Source of the DNA: Gp6-AA40 sp963772955
Lineage (GTDB): Bacteria; Acidobacteriota; Vicinamibacteria; Vicinamibacterales; UBA2999
Reading direction: 5' to 3'
Length of the DNA: 64,000 nt
Assembly: GCA_963772955.1 (NCBI GenBank)
Contig: CAVYZF010000019.1
Location: 248,001-312,000 of the forward strand
Part shown: positions 8,771 to 16,858 of the stretch, piece after piece
Layout of the letters: each line of letters begins with the position of its first letter
Numbering within the stretch: position 1 is the stretch's first letter
Made by a program: the position numbers and the translations under genes
Notes under the pieces: model-generated
Databases searched by the model: none
What the model saw: only the letters and a program-made list of their open reading frames with translations
Told to the model about the DNA's origin: nothing

Positions 8771-10501
8771 AGACGCGGCATCGAACGCTCCTCGGCGTGG
8801 CGCTCGGAATCCTGCTCGTGCCGCGAGTCGACCTCGCGGCGCAGCAGCGGCCCACACAGCGTGCGCCGCGTGTGGACCCGATGTCGGCAAGTATCAAAGG
8901 GTCGGTCACGACGGCAGACACGGGCGCGCCCGTTCGTGGAGCGGAGGTTCGACTCTCCAGTCGCGGAAGTTACAACCGGCTCGTGACGACGGACGGCGAT
9001 GGCTCTTTTCGCATGAGTGACCTTCCCGCGGGTGAGTACCGCCTGACTGTCTCGCGCACCGGATTCACGTCGCTCGTCTTCGGCCAACGGCGTCCGCTCG
9101 AAGCCCCGACAACGATCAACCTCGCCGAAGGTGAAACGTTCACGGCCAACCTGGCCCTCACGCGAGGCGGTGCGATCCGCGGGCGTGTGATCGACAAGTT
9201 TGGCGACCCGATCGCGGCGACGCGCGTGCAGGTCCTGCGGTCGCGCATGATCCGGGGACAGCGACGCCTGCAGACAATGGGGCCGGGCGATCTGACGGAT
9301 GACACCGGAGAGTTCCGCGTGTACGGTCTGCCACCGGGGGACTACTACGTCACGGCCAGCACGGGTCCCGCAGATTCAGTCAGAAAAGACCCACCCATCT
9401 TTTTCCCCGGGACCCCAAGTTTCTCCGAAGCACAGAGCATCACGCTCGGCGTCGGGACCGAGGCGACGGCTGACGTTCAGCTACTGCCGCAGCGCAGCGC
9501 GCGAGTGTCCGGCATCGTGTTCAACGCCTCGGGCGCGCCGGTGGAGGCGATGGTGCAACTCATGTCGGAGGCAGTGGGCATCGGGTTGTCGCTCGAGAGC
9601 GCAGGACCACCACCAGCGTTCATGATCAACGCTGACACCGGCGCGGACGGCAGGTTCAGCATCGACAACGTGCCTCCCGGGCCATACGTGATCACCGCGA
9701 ACAGCTCGTTCAGTGCAGGCCTCATCGCCGGGATGCAAGGAGGGAATGCAAACGCAGGTCCTTCGCCGGCAATGCGCGAGATCATGGAACGAGGGCCAGA
9801 GACGGCAACGATGTCGATCGTGGTTGCGGGCGACAACGTGTCGGATCTCGCGCTGACGACGAGACGCGGTGGCGCTCTTGCCGGCACATTCGTGGCCGAT
9901 GTGGGAGTGGTGCGACCGCTTCCCAATCGGGTATCCGCTGAAGCGCGCCCGGCCAAAGGCGGCGGCGGTCCGTCGATGACGCAGGGCGGCGCGTCCTCGG
10001 CGTTCCGATTGGCCGGGATGTCGGGACCGTTCTACCTGGGCATCAACGGCCTTCCCGACGACTGGGCCGTGAGTCAGATCACGGTGGATGGCGTGGACGT
10101 CACCGACGAGCCGATCGATCTGAAGGGCCAGACCGAGCTCCGCGCGAGTCGTTCTCACCGACCGCATCACGACCGTCAGCGGCATCGTGCAGACTCGCGG
10201 CAACTCATCGAACTACAGCGTCGTCGTCTTTCCAGACGACATGAATCGATGGAGCTATCCGAGTCGATACGTGAAGACCGCGCGTGCCAACGAGCACGGT
10301 CAGTTCAGGATTAGTGGTTTGCCGCCGAACGAACGGTACTCCGCTGTCGCGGTCGATTTTCTGGAAGAAGGCGAGGAACAGGATCCGCAGTTCCTCGAGC
10401 GCCTGCGATCGCAGGCCACGACGTTCTCGCTTCGCGACGGCGAGCAGCGATCGGTCTACCTGGATCCCATCGACGCAATAAAATTGCTACGGCGGGTCTG
10501 A
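8767..10501 (+). pseudogene. Secreted carboxypeptidase-regulatory-like protein, frameshifted near 10140
   Basis: Paralog of the upstream gene with a signal peptide (residues 1 to about 26) and the same repeat cores, for example DDTGEFRVYGLPPGDYY. The first frame runs from 8767 but becomes nonsense after TELRA near 10140 and stops at 10314. The expected continuation (RVVLTDRITTVSG, then VVVFPDDMNRW, FRISGLPPNERY) is in another frame up to 10501, where it matches the paralog's C-terminus. Loss of one GC dinucleotide from the run CTCCGCGCGAG would explain this, so it is either a recent frameshift or a sequencing/assembly error. The last residues and the stop lie inside a REP-like palindrome. Confidence 0.8.
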
Positions 10502-10516
10502 AGACCCGCCGTCTAC
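10490..10516 (-). repeat. REP-like palindrome
   Basis: GGCGGGTCTGAAGACCCGCC at 10491-10510, extended by one C/G pair and followed by TCTAC (GTAGA on the minus strand). It contains the stop codon of the frameshifted gene. Confidence 0.75.
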
Positions 10517-10519
10517 ATA

Positions 10520-10543
10520 CCACCAACCACTAACCACCAACTA
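10520..10543. repeat. Heptad short tandem repeat
   Basis: Three heptads, CCACCAA-CCACTAA-CCACCAA, fill the gap between the REP element and the convergent GNAT gene, whose stop codon forms the last three bases. Same style of 7-bp repeat as in other gaps of this window, with a different unit. Confidence 0.6.
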
Positions 10544-11500
10544 GAAATAGTCGCTGTGCCAGTAGAAGACGTCCTCCGCCTTCTCAGGCATCGGCACGTC
10601 GGCGAGCGGCTTCACCATGAACAGATCGTGTGCGGGAGCCCTGTCGGTCAGTGAGATTTGAGGCGGAACCGCAAACGAAGCCGGCCACCACGAGCGAATG
10701 AGCGGAGTCGGCGCCGACGGCTCGCGTGCGACGAGAACCTGCAGCATTGCGCCGAGGCGCGCTCCGGAGGGATCACGATCGCCCGCCTCTTCGAGCGTCC
10801 ACCCGTTCGCGTTCTCGTGGAGCAGCGCATACGCGACGGCGGATGCACCTTCCTCGGCGACCACGAACTCCACCTGACGCAGACCCTGTGGACCGAGACC
10901 TGCCAGCATTCGCTTCTTGGACAGCGCGTAGTGAATCATCGACCGGTCGCGGGTGAGTGCGAACCTCGCGCCCGAGGAGCGGACCTGATGCATCGCCTCG
11001 ACTGCGACCAGGTCGCGGTCGTCGCCCGCGCGGACGAGCATCGCGGGGGCACCGTTACGGCGAGTGACGTTGACTGTGACTTCGTCGATCGGAATTGGCC
11101 TGAACCCGAAACGCTCGTAGTAACCGGCGCCGATCTCAGAAAACAATCCAGCCAGGAGCGCGCCCTCGCTCCGTTCCATCTCCAGCAGTTGCTCGATGAG
11201 CTGCGACGCGTACCCCTTGCCTCGCTGCAAGGGCGGCGTGAACACTGCGCCGATGCCTGACATCCATCCAACCCGGCCGTCGAGCCGGACGCGATAGCGA
11301 TAGCGTTTGGCGGTCGCGAGCAACCGGCTGGCATCATCGACCAGCGCCAGGCGCTGAAGATGTGCGCGGCCCCACGGCGTGCGCAGCTGCGCGGCGTTCC
11401 ACTGCGAGTAGCCGCGTTCGGTCAGCCCCTCGTTCCAGATGTCGTATGTGAGGCTGATGATTTGATCGAGAAGCGGGCCTTCGGCGACGACGACTCTCAT
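10541..11500 (-). CDS. GNAT family N-acetyltransferase, Eis-like two-domain type
   Basis: A 319-residue protein. The N-terminal GNAT domain carries the acetyl-CoA pyrophosphate-binding loop QRGKGYA at residues 92-98 and the motif YYERFGFRP typical of GNAT strand 5/helix 4. The C-terminal half resembles a second, degenerate GNAT domain as in Eis-type acetyltransferases. The chosen start (MRVVVAEG at 11500) is preferred to the longer reading from 11581, which would overlap the divergent DinB gene. The substrate cannot be deduced; Eis relatives acetylate amines, including aminoglycosides, but that is family knowledge only. Confidence 0.78.
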   Translation of the reverse strand: MRVVVAEGPLLDQIISLTYDIWNEGLTERGYSQWNAAQLRTPWGRAHLQRLALVDDASRLLATAKRYRYRVRLDGRVGWMSGIGAVFTPPLQRGKGYASQLIEQLLEMERSEGALLAGLFSEIGAGYYERFGFRPIPIDEVTVNVTRRNGAPAMLVRAGDDRDLVAVEAMHQVRSSGARFALTRDRSMIHYALSKKRMLAGLGPQGLRQVEFVVAEEGASAVAYALLHENANGWTLEEAGDRDPSGARLGAMLQVLVAREPSAPTPLIRSWWPASFAVPPQISLTDRAPAHDLFMVKPLADVPMPEKAEDVFYWHSDYF

Positions 11501-11564
11501 GCGGATTGAAGATGAATTGTACTGTCCAACGAAATTATGAGCGGCTTTGTTGTACAAGATCGGC

Positions 11565-12101
11565 ATGACGAAGACAGCCAAAGACCTGCGCTATCCCATC
11601 GGTCGCTTTCGCGCGGTGATGCCGGTCACCAGCGAGTTACGCGCCGCGGCGATTGATGCCATCGCCGGGCTGCCAGACCGTATGCGCGCCGCTGTCGCAC
11701 ATCTCACCGACGATCAGCTCGACACACCGTATCGGCCTGAAGGCTGGACCGTGAGGCAAGTCGTTCATCACGTCGCCGATAGCCACATGAACGGCTTCAT
11801 TCGCGTCAAGCTCGCGCTGACGGAAGAAACGCCGACGATCAAGCCGTACGACGAGAACGCCTGGGCGCTGCTTGCCGACATGAAGCTGGCGGTCCAGGTC
11901 TCGCTAGGACTGATTGAGAGCGTTCACGCCCGCTGGGCGGCCATCTACCACGCCATGAGCGTCGAGGAGTTCGAACGCGCCTTTGTGCACCCGGAAATCG
12001 GCGGGCAGTTGACGCTCGATTGGCACTTGCAGCAGTACGCGTGGCACTCGCACCATCATCTCGCCCACATCACCGAGCTGCGGCGCGCGAAGGGGTGGTA
12101 A
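11565..12101 (+). CDS. DinB-fold protein, YfiT/BstA-like (putative bacillithiol S-transferase)
   Basis: A 178-residue four-helix DinB-fold protein. It shows the opening DLRYPIGRF typical of YfiT-like proteins and three potential metal-binding histidine regions: VVHHVADSH around residue 70 and HSHHHLAHI near the C-terminus. Members of this family bind Zn/Ni and some transfer bacillithiol to electrophiles. That role fits because bshA and bshB1 are present in this same window (60.8-62.7 kb), though not linked. The start at 11565 was chosen because the sequence from MTKTAKDLRYPIG matches the family; 11547 is also possible. Eleven bases separate it from the shell-protein gene. Confidence 0.8.
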   Translation: MTKTAKDLRYPIGRFRAVMPVTSELRAAAIDAIAGLPDRMRAAVAHLTDDQLDTPYRPEGWTVRQVVHHVADSHMNGFIRVKLALTEETPTIKPYDENAWALLADMKLAVQVSLGLIESVHARWAAIYHAMSVEEFERAFVHPEIGGQLTLDWHLQQYAWHSHHHLAHITELRRAKGW

Positions 12102-12111
12102 GATCCCGACC

Positions 12112-12405
12112 GTGGCGCAGGACAAAGCGGAAATTGGTGACGCGCTGGGGATGATCGAAACGCGTGGACTGGTCGGCATGATCGAAGCGGCCGACGCGAT
12201 GCTCAAGACCGCAAACGTCGTGCTCGTAAGCTGGCAGAAGGTCGATGCCGGCCTGGTCACGGCTCTCATCCGCGGCGACGTCGGGTCAGTGAAAGCCGCA
12301 ACCGATGCAGGAGCGGCGGCAGCGCGCCGCGTCGGCGAGCTGGTTGGCGTCCACGTGATCGCACGGCCCGCCGACGACCTCGAGAAGGTCTTTCCGATCC
12401 GGTAG
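12112..12405 (+). CDS. Bacterial microcompartment hexameric shell protein (BMC-H), orphan
   Basis: A 97-residue protein with one canonical BMC domain: it opens ALGMIETRGLVGMIEAADAM, continues VDAGLVTALIRGDVGSVKAA and ends GVHVIARPADDLE. This is the pattern of PduA/EutM/CcmK-type hexamers that tile polyhedral organelle facets. Translation starts with GTG. It is the only BMC gene visible; no pentamer (BMC-P), trimer, aldehyde dehydrogenase or other cargo gene lies in the window. It sits between the DinB-like gene and a convergent MerR gene. Either it serves a compartment encoded elsewhere or it has a role outside classical organelles. Confidence 0.9.
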   Translation: MAQDKAEIGDALGMIETRGLVGMIEAADAMLKTANVVLVSWQKVDAGLVTALIRGDVGSVKAATDAGAAAARRVGELVGVHVIARPADDLEKVFPIR

Positions 12406-12407
12406 GG

Positions 12408-12464
12408 GTCGGGAGTCATTTGATCAGGACACTGAGCAAGTGTCCTACTTAAATGACTCCCGAC
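12408..12464. terminator. 57-bp nested palindrome between convergent genes (bidirectional terminator or small mobile palindrome)
   Basis: Outer arms GTCGGGAGTCATTT (12408-12421) and AAATGACTCCCGAC (12451-12464) are perfectly complementary over 14 bp. Nested inside are AGGACACT/AGTGTCCT (12426-12433 and 12439-12446) around GAGCA. The element fills the gap between two convergent genes, starting 3 bp after the first stop. Its length and nested symmetry exceed what termination needs, so a dispersed repeat is an alternative. Confidence 0.6.
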
Positions 12465-12471
12465 GTTCCCA

Positions 12472-12942
12472 TTACAGTTTTTGAGGTGAGCCCGCGCGTC
12501 GGCGTTTGCGTTCCCGCGCCGCGAGTGGCCGCAGCGGCAGTTCCTCTCCGACCATCAGCATCGGTTCTGTCGGGCGGTCGACGTTGAACATCTGTCCGTC
12601 CTCGGTTCGCGCGTAGAGCTGATCGCCGCTGACGAACAGCGACATCGGGCCGCCATCGCCGATGGCCTCGTAGAGACGAATGCCGAAGACCTCGCGCAGT
12701 GTCGAGAGCAGACGTCGCAGCTGCGGGACCGAGAACCCGCGCCGGCGCAGGTCGGCTAGGACTTGCAGCTCGAGGACATCCATCGGCGTGTAGCGTCGCT
12801 CGGTGAAGCCTCCGGCTTCCGTTCGATGCGGACGGATGGCCGGCGCGAAAAGGCGGCGCGCATCCCACCATTGAAGCTGGCGCGCGCTGAGCCCTGTGAG
12901 AACGGCAACCTCGCGCGAGCTGTAATGCTTCTTGAGGCGCAT
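12472..12942 (-). CDS. MerR family transcriptional regulator
   Basis: A 156-residue protein. The N-terminus has a MerR-type winged helix (YSSREVAVLTGLSARQLQWWDARRLFAP, residues about 7-34, then RRYTPMDVLELQVLADLRRRGFSVPQLRRLL). There is no long dimerisation coil with effector cysteines, so it is not a metal sensor of the classical type. The C-terminal half is short and ends in a basic tail (ARERKRRRAG). It is 7 bp downstream of thiO on the same strand, which suggests co-transcription. The regulated target is unknown; the neighbouring orphan shell protein and thiO are candidates by position only. Confidence 0.82.
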   Translation of the reverse strand: MRLKKHYSSREVAVLTGLSARQLQWWDARRLFAPAIRPHRTEAGGFTERRYTPMDVLELQVLADLRRRGFSVPQLRRLLSTLREVFGIRLYEAIGDGGPMSLFVSGDQLYARTEDGQMFNVDRPTEPMLMVGEELPLRPLAARERKRRRAGSPQKL

Positions 12943-12949
12943 CGGACAC

Positions 12950-14041
12950 TCAGGCGTTTGCGAGACGTCCGGGCCTGACGAGCGCGAGCTCCGCGCGTTC
13001 CTTGTCTTCGAGCACGAGGTCAGCCATCAACGCGGCGGTCAACGGCGCCAGTAACACTCCGTTGCGATAGTGCCCGACCGCGTAGAACACGGACGGCATC
13101 GTCCCAGAGCGGCCGATGATCGGCAGCTCGTCGCTCGCTTTCGGCCGGAAGCCCACGCGGACTTCGTCGAATTGCGCGCCTTCGAGTGACGGCACGAGCC
13201 CGATGGCGGCACTCAGCAGCCCCCTGACACCCTCGGCCGTCGGACGCTCGTCGAATCCCACGTCCTCGACGGTCGCACCAACGAGCACGGTGCCATCGCT
13301 CCACGGCACCAGATAGCAGGCCTGCCCCCAGATCACGTGTGACGCGAGCACAGCCTCGCAGCGCAACTGCACGAGCTGACCGCGAATGGGTTTGACGGCC
13401 GGCCCCTCTGTTGGCCTTGACGGCACCGACCAACTTCCGGACGCGACCACGACGACATCGCTCTCGATGATCCCGTCATCGGTCGCCACGCGCGCTGCCG
13501 AAGTGGCGCCTTCGATGCTTCGCACCGCTGTCGTGATCAGTCGAACGCCGTGAGCTCGCGCCGCATCGACAACGCCCTGGGTCAGCGCGCTGGCCGCGAC
13601 GTACCCATGCGACGGCACGAGCAATGCGGACGAGACGCGATCGGAAAGCGCCGGCATCGCCCGCCTCGCCGATTCACGATCGAGCAGTGTGAACTCGACT
13701 CCGTTCCGCGCGAGCGCCTGTGCATCGGCGGTGAGCACCGCCGCTTCCGGCTCGTTGAGCGCGACCTGCAGCGTCCCATTCCTGTTGTATTCGATCGATC
13801 GTCTGGAGTCGCGCTCGACGCGGCGGATGAAGTCGTCGTACATCGCAAGGCTGCGCGCGGCCAGGTTGCGAAGCTCGGGAATGTGACCTTCGATTTGCGG
13901 AGCGAGGATGCCGGCCGAGGCGCGGGTGGCACCACGTCCAACGCCACGCGAATCAATCAGCTGCACGCGCGCGCCGCGCGACGCAAGCTCGTGGGCGATT
14001 GCGCTGCCCACGATACCTGCACCGACGACGGTGATGTTCAC
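12950..14041 (-). CDS. thiO: Glycine oxidase ThiO (FAD-dependent)
   Basis: A 363-residue FAD enzyme of the DAO family. The N-terminal dinucleotide-binding motif is VVGAGIVGSAIAHELASRG, and the downstream segments GATRASAGILAPQ and PIIGRSG...YAVGHYRNGVLLAP are characteristic of ThiO. Glycine oxidase makes the iminoacetate/glyoxylate imine used to build the thiazole of thiamine. No other thiamine genes are nearby, so a broader amine/amino-acid oxidase role is possible. The length matches the family. A heptad-repeat hairpin separates its start from the upstream receptor gene on the same strand. Confidence 0.8.
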   Translation of the reverse strand: MNITVVGAGIVGSAIAHELASRGARVQLIDSRGVGRGATRASAGILAPQIEGHIPELRNLAARSLAMYDDFIRRVERDSRRSIEYNRNGTLQVALNEPEAAVLTADAQALARNGVEFTLLDRESARRAMPALSDRVSSALLVPSHGYVAASALTQGVVDAARAHGVRLITTAVRSIEGATSAARVATDDGIIESDVVVVASGSWSVPSRPTEGPAVKPIRGQLVQLRCEAVLASHVIWGQACYLVPWSDGTVLVGATVEDVGFDERPTAEGVRGLLSAAIGLVPSLEGAQFDEVRVGFRPKASDELPIIGRSGTMPSVFYAVGHYRNGVLLAPLTAALMADLVLEDKERAELALVRPGRLANA

Positions 14042-14060
14042 ATGGAGATTCTATATGGCT

Positions 14061-14146
14061 GTCCCCGGTCTCCGGTCCCCGGTCTTCGCTTCGTTCGGGG
14101 TTCTTGTTCGTAACTGGGGACTGGAGACTGAGGACCGAGGACGGAC
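14061..14146. repeat. Inverted pair of heptad tandem repeats
   Basis: The 5' arm reads as heptads GTCCCCG-GTCTCCG-GTCCCCG-GTCTTCG; the 3' arm (14116-14146) reads GGGGACT-GGAGACT-GAGGACC-GAGGACG and is roughly its reverse complement. A spacer of about 30 bases separates them. Transcription in either direction could give a long imperfect hairpin, possibly acting as a terminator after the receptor gene. Confidence 0.65.
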
Positions 14147-16858
14147 TTAGAACCGAAACTGCATCCCCACCTGCACCTGTCGCGGGCGCTGCGCCATCGT
14201 CGGCTGTCCGAAGTAGTCCGACAGCACATTGCCGCTGTACCCGCCGTAGTTGACGCGGTTGAACAGGTTGTCGGCGGTGACAAAGAGTTCCATCATGTAG
14301 CGCGCGTTGAAGGCGGCATCGCCCTGATTGCCTCCGCGTCCACCACCGCCGGCGCCGCGACCGCCGCCCTGTCCCTGTGCATTGAGTGTCTGACCGACTG
14401 ATGCGCCGGCGCCACCCGCCGGACCGCCTGGTCCGAAGCCGCCGCCCGGTCCACCGGGTCGGCCACCGCCCCCCGGGAAGCCACCGGAGCGTTGACCACC
14501 GAGAGGAAACGCGCGGCTCACGCGCAGGTTGGTTGTGAACGTCGCCGTGCCCCGAGCGGTATTGCGACCGACGCCGGCGGGACGGTCGTTGCTGGTGCCG
14601 TCGCCGTTGTTGTCTCGCCCGGTCGTGATCGTGTAGGGAGTCGCCGACTGCCCGTTGACGTTCACGTTGGCGCGCAGGCCAAGCATGAGCGGCACGTTGA
14701 CGGTTCCCTGCAGACGATGCCGCACGTCCTGGCGCGAGTAACCCCACTCGGCATCCGGATCGAGGTTGTTCGCGGGCAGCGACGTCTCGCTGTCGGCGTG
14801 ATTCTTGATCCGCCCCAGCGTGTAGTTCATGTTCACGAAGATGCGGCGCTGGGGGAATCGGTAGTTGCCGCCGAACGTCACGCGATCGGTGTCCGCACGT
14901 CCGGTGGACTCGAACTGCGTGACTGTGCCGACAGTCGGATCGGGTCTGTTGCCGAACGCGTCCGGCGCGTTGATGTTGATCGAGCGAATCTGATGGCGTC
15001 CGCGAAGCATCTGATAGGTCGTCTGGAAGCTCAAATTCTGAGTGAGCTGTCGCTCGACGCCAATCGATGCCTGATGGACCTGCGGCATGCTCAGATCCGA
15101 AGAGGCCTGAATGCGACCGCGTGGGAGGATCTGCGCCTCGACGCCATTGAGCGGATCCGGATATCCAGGATTGAGAATCAGCAGATCGCGAACCGAGACG
15201 CCGTTCACCCGCAGTGTCTGGTCGTAGAGGTTCGACGAATACCAGTCGTAGAACAGACCATATCCACCGCGGATGGCAGTGCGAGGACCCCACGGCGTCG
15301 CCGTGAACCCGAGCCTCGGCATCAGATTCAGCTTGTCGTCGATGTGCGATTGCATTTCGTTGCGCACGCCCACGCTCACTGAGAACTTGTTGTTCAGGCG
15401 AATGTCGTCCTGCCAGTACACGCCGAGCTGATACTGGTTGAACTTCGTGTCCACCTGCCCATTGCGTTGCGTGAAAGAGGTCGGCAATCCAGCCTCGAAG
15501 GCCACGCTATCGCTGAACGTGAAGGTACCGGCGTTGTTCTGCGCGTCAAAGTTGCTGAACTCATCGCCCTCGAGAAGAAGGCCGACTCGCATCTGATGCT
15601 TGCGCCCCACATTGAAGTCGAGGTTGTCTGCCAGCTCGAACCCGCGTGAGGACGAATTGTTCCAGACGCCAGCACCGCCGTCGCTGAAGGTATCGAGCAC
15701 GATGATCGAGGGAAGGTTCGACTGCGACGCCGCTGCGCTGCGCTGTTGCGTGAACTGCAGCCGCAACTCGTTGAGCGTCGTCTTGCCAAGCAGTCCCTGC
15801 ACCTGCGCACGGACCTGATGATTCGATCCGTTGCGGTCGTACGCGCGCGATTGGAGGTTGAAGCCACCGACCCCCAGGTTGTCGGTGGAGTTGTCGCCGC
15901 GACGATACTCAACGCGCAGCGTCTGGTCCTTGGTGAGCGCGTGCTCGATGCCAACGGTGACGTTGGTCTGCTCCGATGGACGAAACACGACGTCGCCCAT
16001 GCGGTTCCCGTTCTCGTCGAGCGCGGTGATTGTGTCTGACTGCTGATCGCGGCGGCCGTCGACGTTGAGCCGGAGGGACGTCCTCCCCTTCACGATCGGA
16101 CCGCGAAGCCCCAGGTTGAACTGGCGGTTCTGCTCGGGCGTCTCCGACGTGGCAAAGGCGTTGCGCGCGTTCATCTGGTCGCCGCGATAGTTCAAGCTGG
16201 CGTTGCCGTTCCACTCGATGACATTGGGCCGGGTGATGATCTCGATCTGCGTGCGGCCGGCGTCATGGTTGTCGGCCGAAAGCGAGTTGGTGCGGAAACG
16301 AATCTGCCGAATCTCGTCCCGCGACGGGAGTCGGCCACCGCGAAACCCGTTGACCTGAAACGTGGCGCCCGCCGCTCCAGCCATCTGCGTCAGCACGTCG
16401 GCAAGTTCCTCGGGATCGTCAGGAAGCTCGTCGATCTCGGCCTGCTCGAGCGTCGTGGTGAACGAGTTGCCGCGGCGATCGTCTGTCGCCGAGGTGTCGT
16501 TCACGACGACTTCTTCCTGGAAGCCTGCAATCTTCAGCGTGACAGTCTGATTCACCGCACCGCGGCGAAGCGTCATTTGCCCCTCGAACGGTTCGAATCC
16601 GGGGAACTCCACGTGAAGCTGAATGCTGCCCGGCGCGAGCGATGGAGACATCGCAAGGCCGCGGTCGTCGCTTGAAAACGTCACGGCCTCACCGGCCGCG
16701 GGAGTGACGGTGATCGTCGCCTGGGGAATACCGGCACCGGTCTCGTCGATGACGACCAGGCGCAGTTGGGACTGGTTGTTCGCGTTCTGCGCCGACAACG
16801 GCGCCGCAACCAGCAGCGCAAGGAGTGCGAGGAGGATTCCGCTGTGGATGCGTTTCAT
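14147..16858 (-). CDS. TonB-dependent-receptor-like outer-membrane protein with N-terminal carboxypeptidase-regulatory-like domain
   Basis: A 903-residue outer-membrane protein. It has a signal peptide (residues 1 to about 24, ending APLSAQ), a carboxypeptidase-regulatory-like domain (about 30-115), a plug-like region (EVVVNDTSATDDR, FQVNGFRGG) and a long beta-barrel ending VQVGMQFRF with the C-terminal phenylalanine needed for Bam-mediated insertion. No clear TonB box is seen, as in many Acidobacteriota 'Oar-like' proteins. An unusual Gly-rich stretch (GGFPGGGGRPGG, later GGGRGAGGGGRGG) interrupts the barrel near residue 800. The start MKRIHSG at 16858 overlaps the upstream LolA-like stop by 4 bp, so the two are translationally coupled. 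Confidence 0.85.
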   Translation of the reverse strand: MKRIHSGILLALLALLVAAPLSAQNANNQSQLRLVVIDETGAGIPQATITVTPAAGEAVTFSSDDRGLAMSPSLAPGSIQLHVEFPGFEPFEGQMTLRRGAVNQTVTLKIAGFQEEVVVNDTSATDDRRGNSFTTTLEQAEIDELPDDPEELADVLTQMAGAAGATFQVNGFRGGRLPSRDEIRQIRFRTNSLSADNHDAGRTQIEIITRPNVIEWNGNASLNYRGDQMNARNAFATSETPEQNRQFNLGLRGPIVKGRTSLRLNVDGRRDQQSDTITALDENGNRMGDVVFRPSEQTNVTVGIEHALTKDQTLRVEYRRGDNSTDNLGVGGFNLQSRAYDRNGSNHQVRAQVQGLLGKTTLNELRLQFTQQRSAAASQSNLPSIIVLDTFSDGGAGVWNNSSSRGFELADNLDFNVGRKHQMRVGLLLEGDEFSNFDAQNNAGTFTFSDSVAFEAGLPTSFTQRNGQVDTKFNQYQLGVYWQDDIRLNNKFSVSVGVRNEMQSHIDDKLNLMPRLGFTATPWGPRTAIRGGYGLFYDWYSSNLYDQTLRVNGVSVRDLLILNPGYPDPLNGVEAQILPRGRIQASSDLSMPQVHQASIGVERQLTQNLSFQTTYQMLRGRHQIRSININAPDAFGNRPDPTVGTVTQFESTGRADTDRVTFGGNYRFPQRRIFVNMNYTLGRIKNHADSETSLPANNLDPDAEWGYSRQDVRHRLQGTVNVPLMLGLRANVNVNGQSATPYTITTGRDNNGDGTSNDRPAGVGRNTARGTATFTTNLRVSRAFPLGGQRSGGFPGGGGRPGGPGGGFGPGGPAGGAGASVGQTLNAQGQGGGRGAGGGGRGGNQGDAAFNARYMMELFVTADNLFNRVNYGGYSGNVLSDYFGQPTMAQRPRQVQVGMQFRF

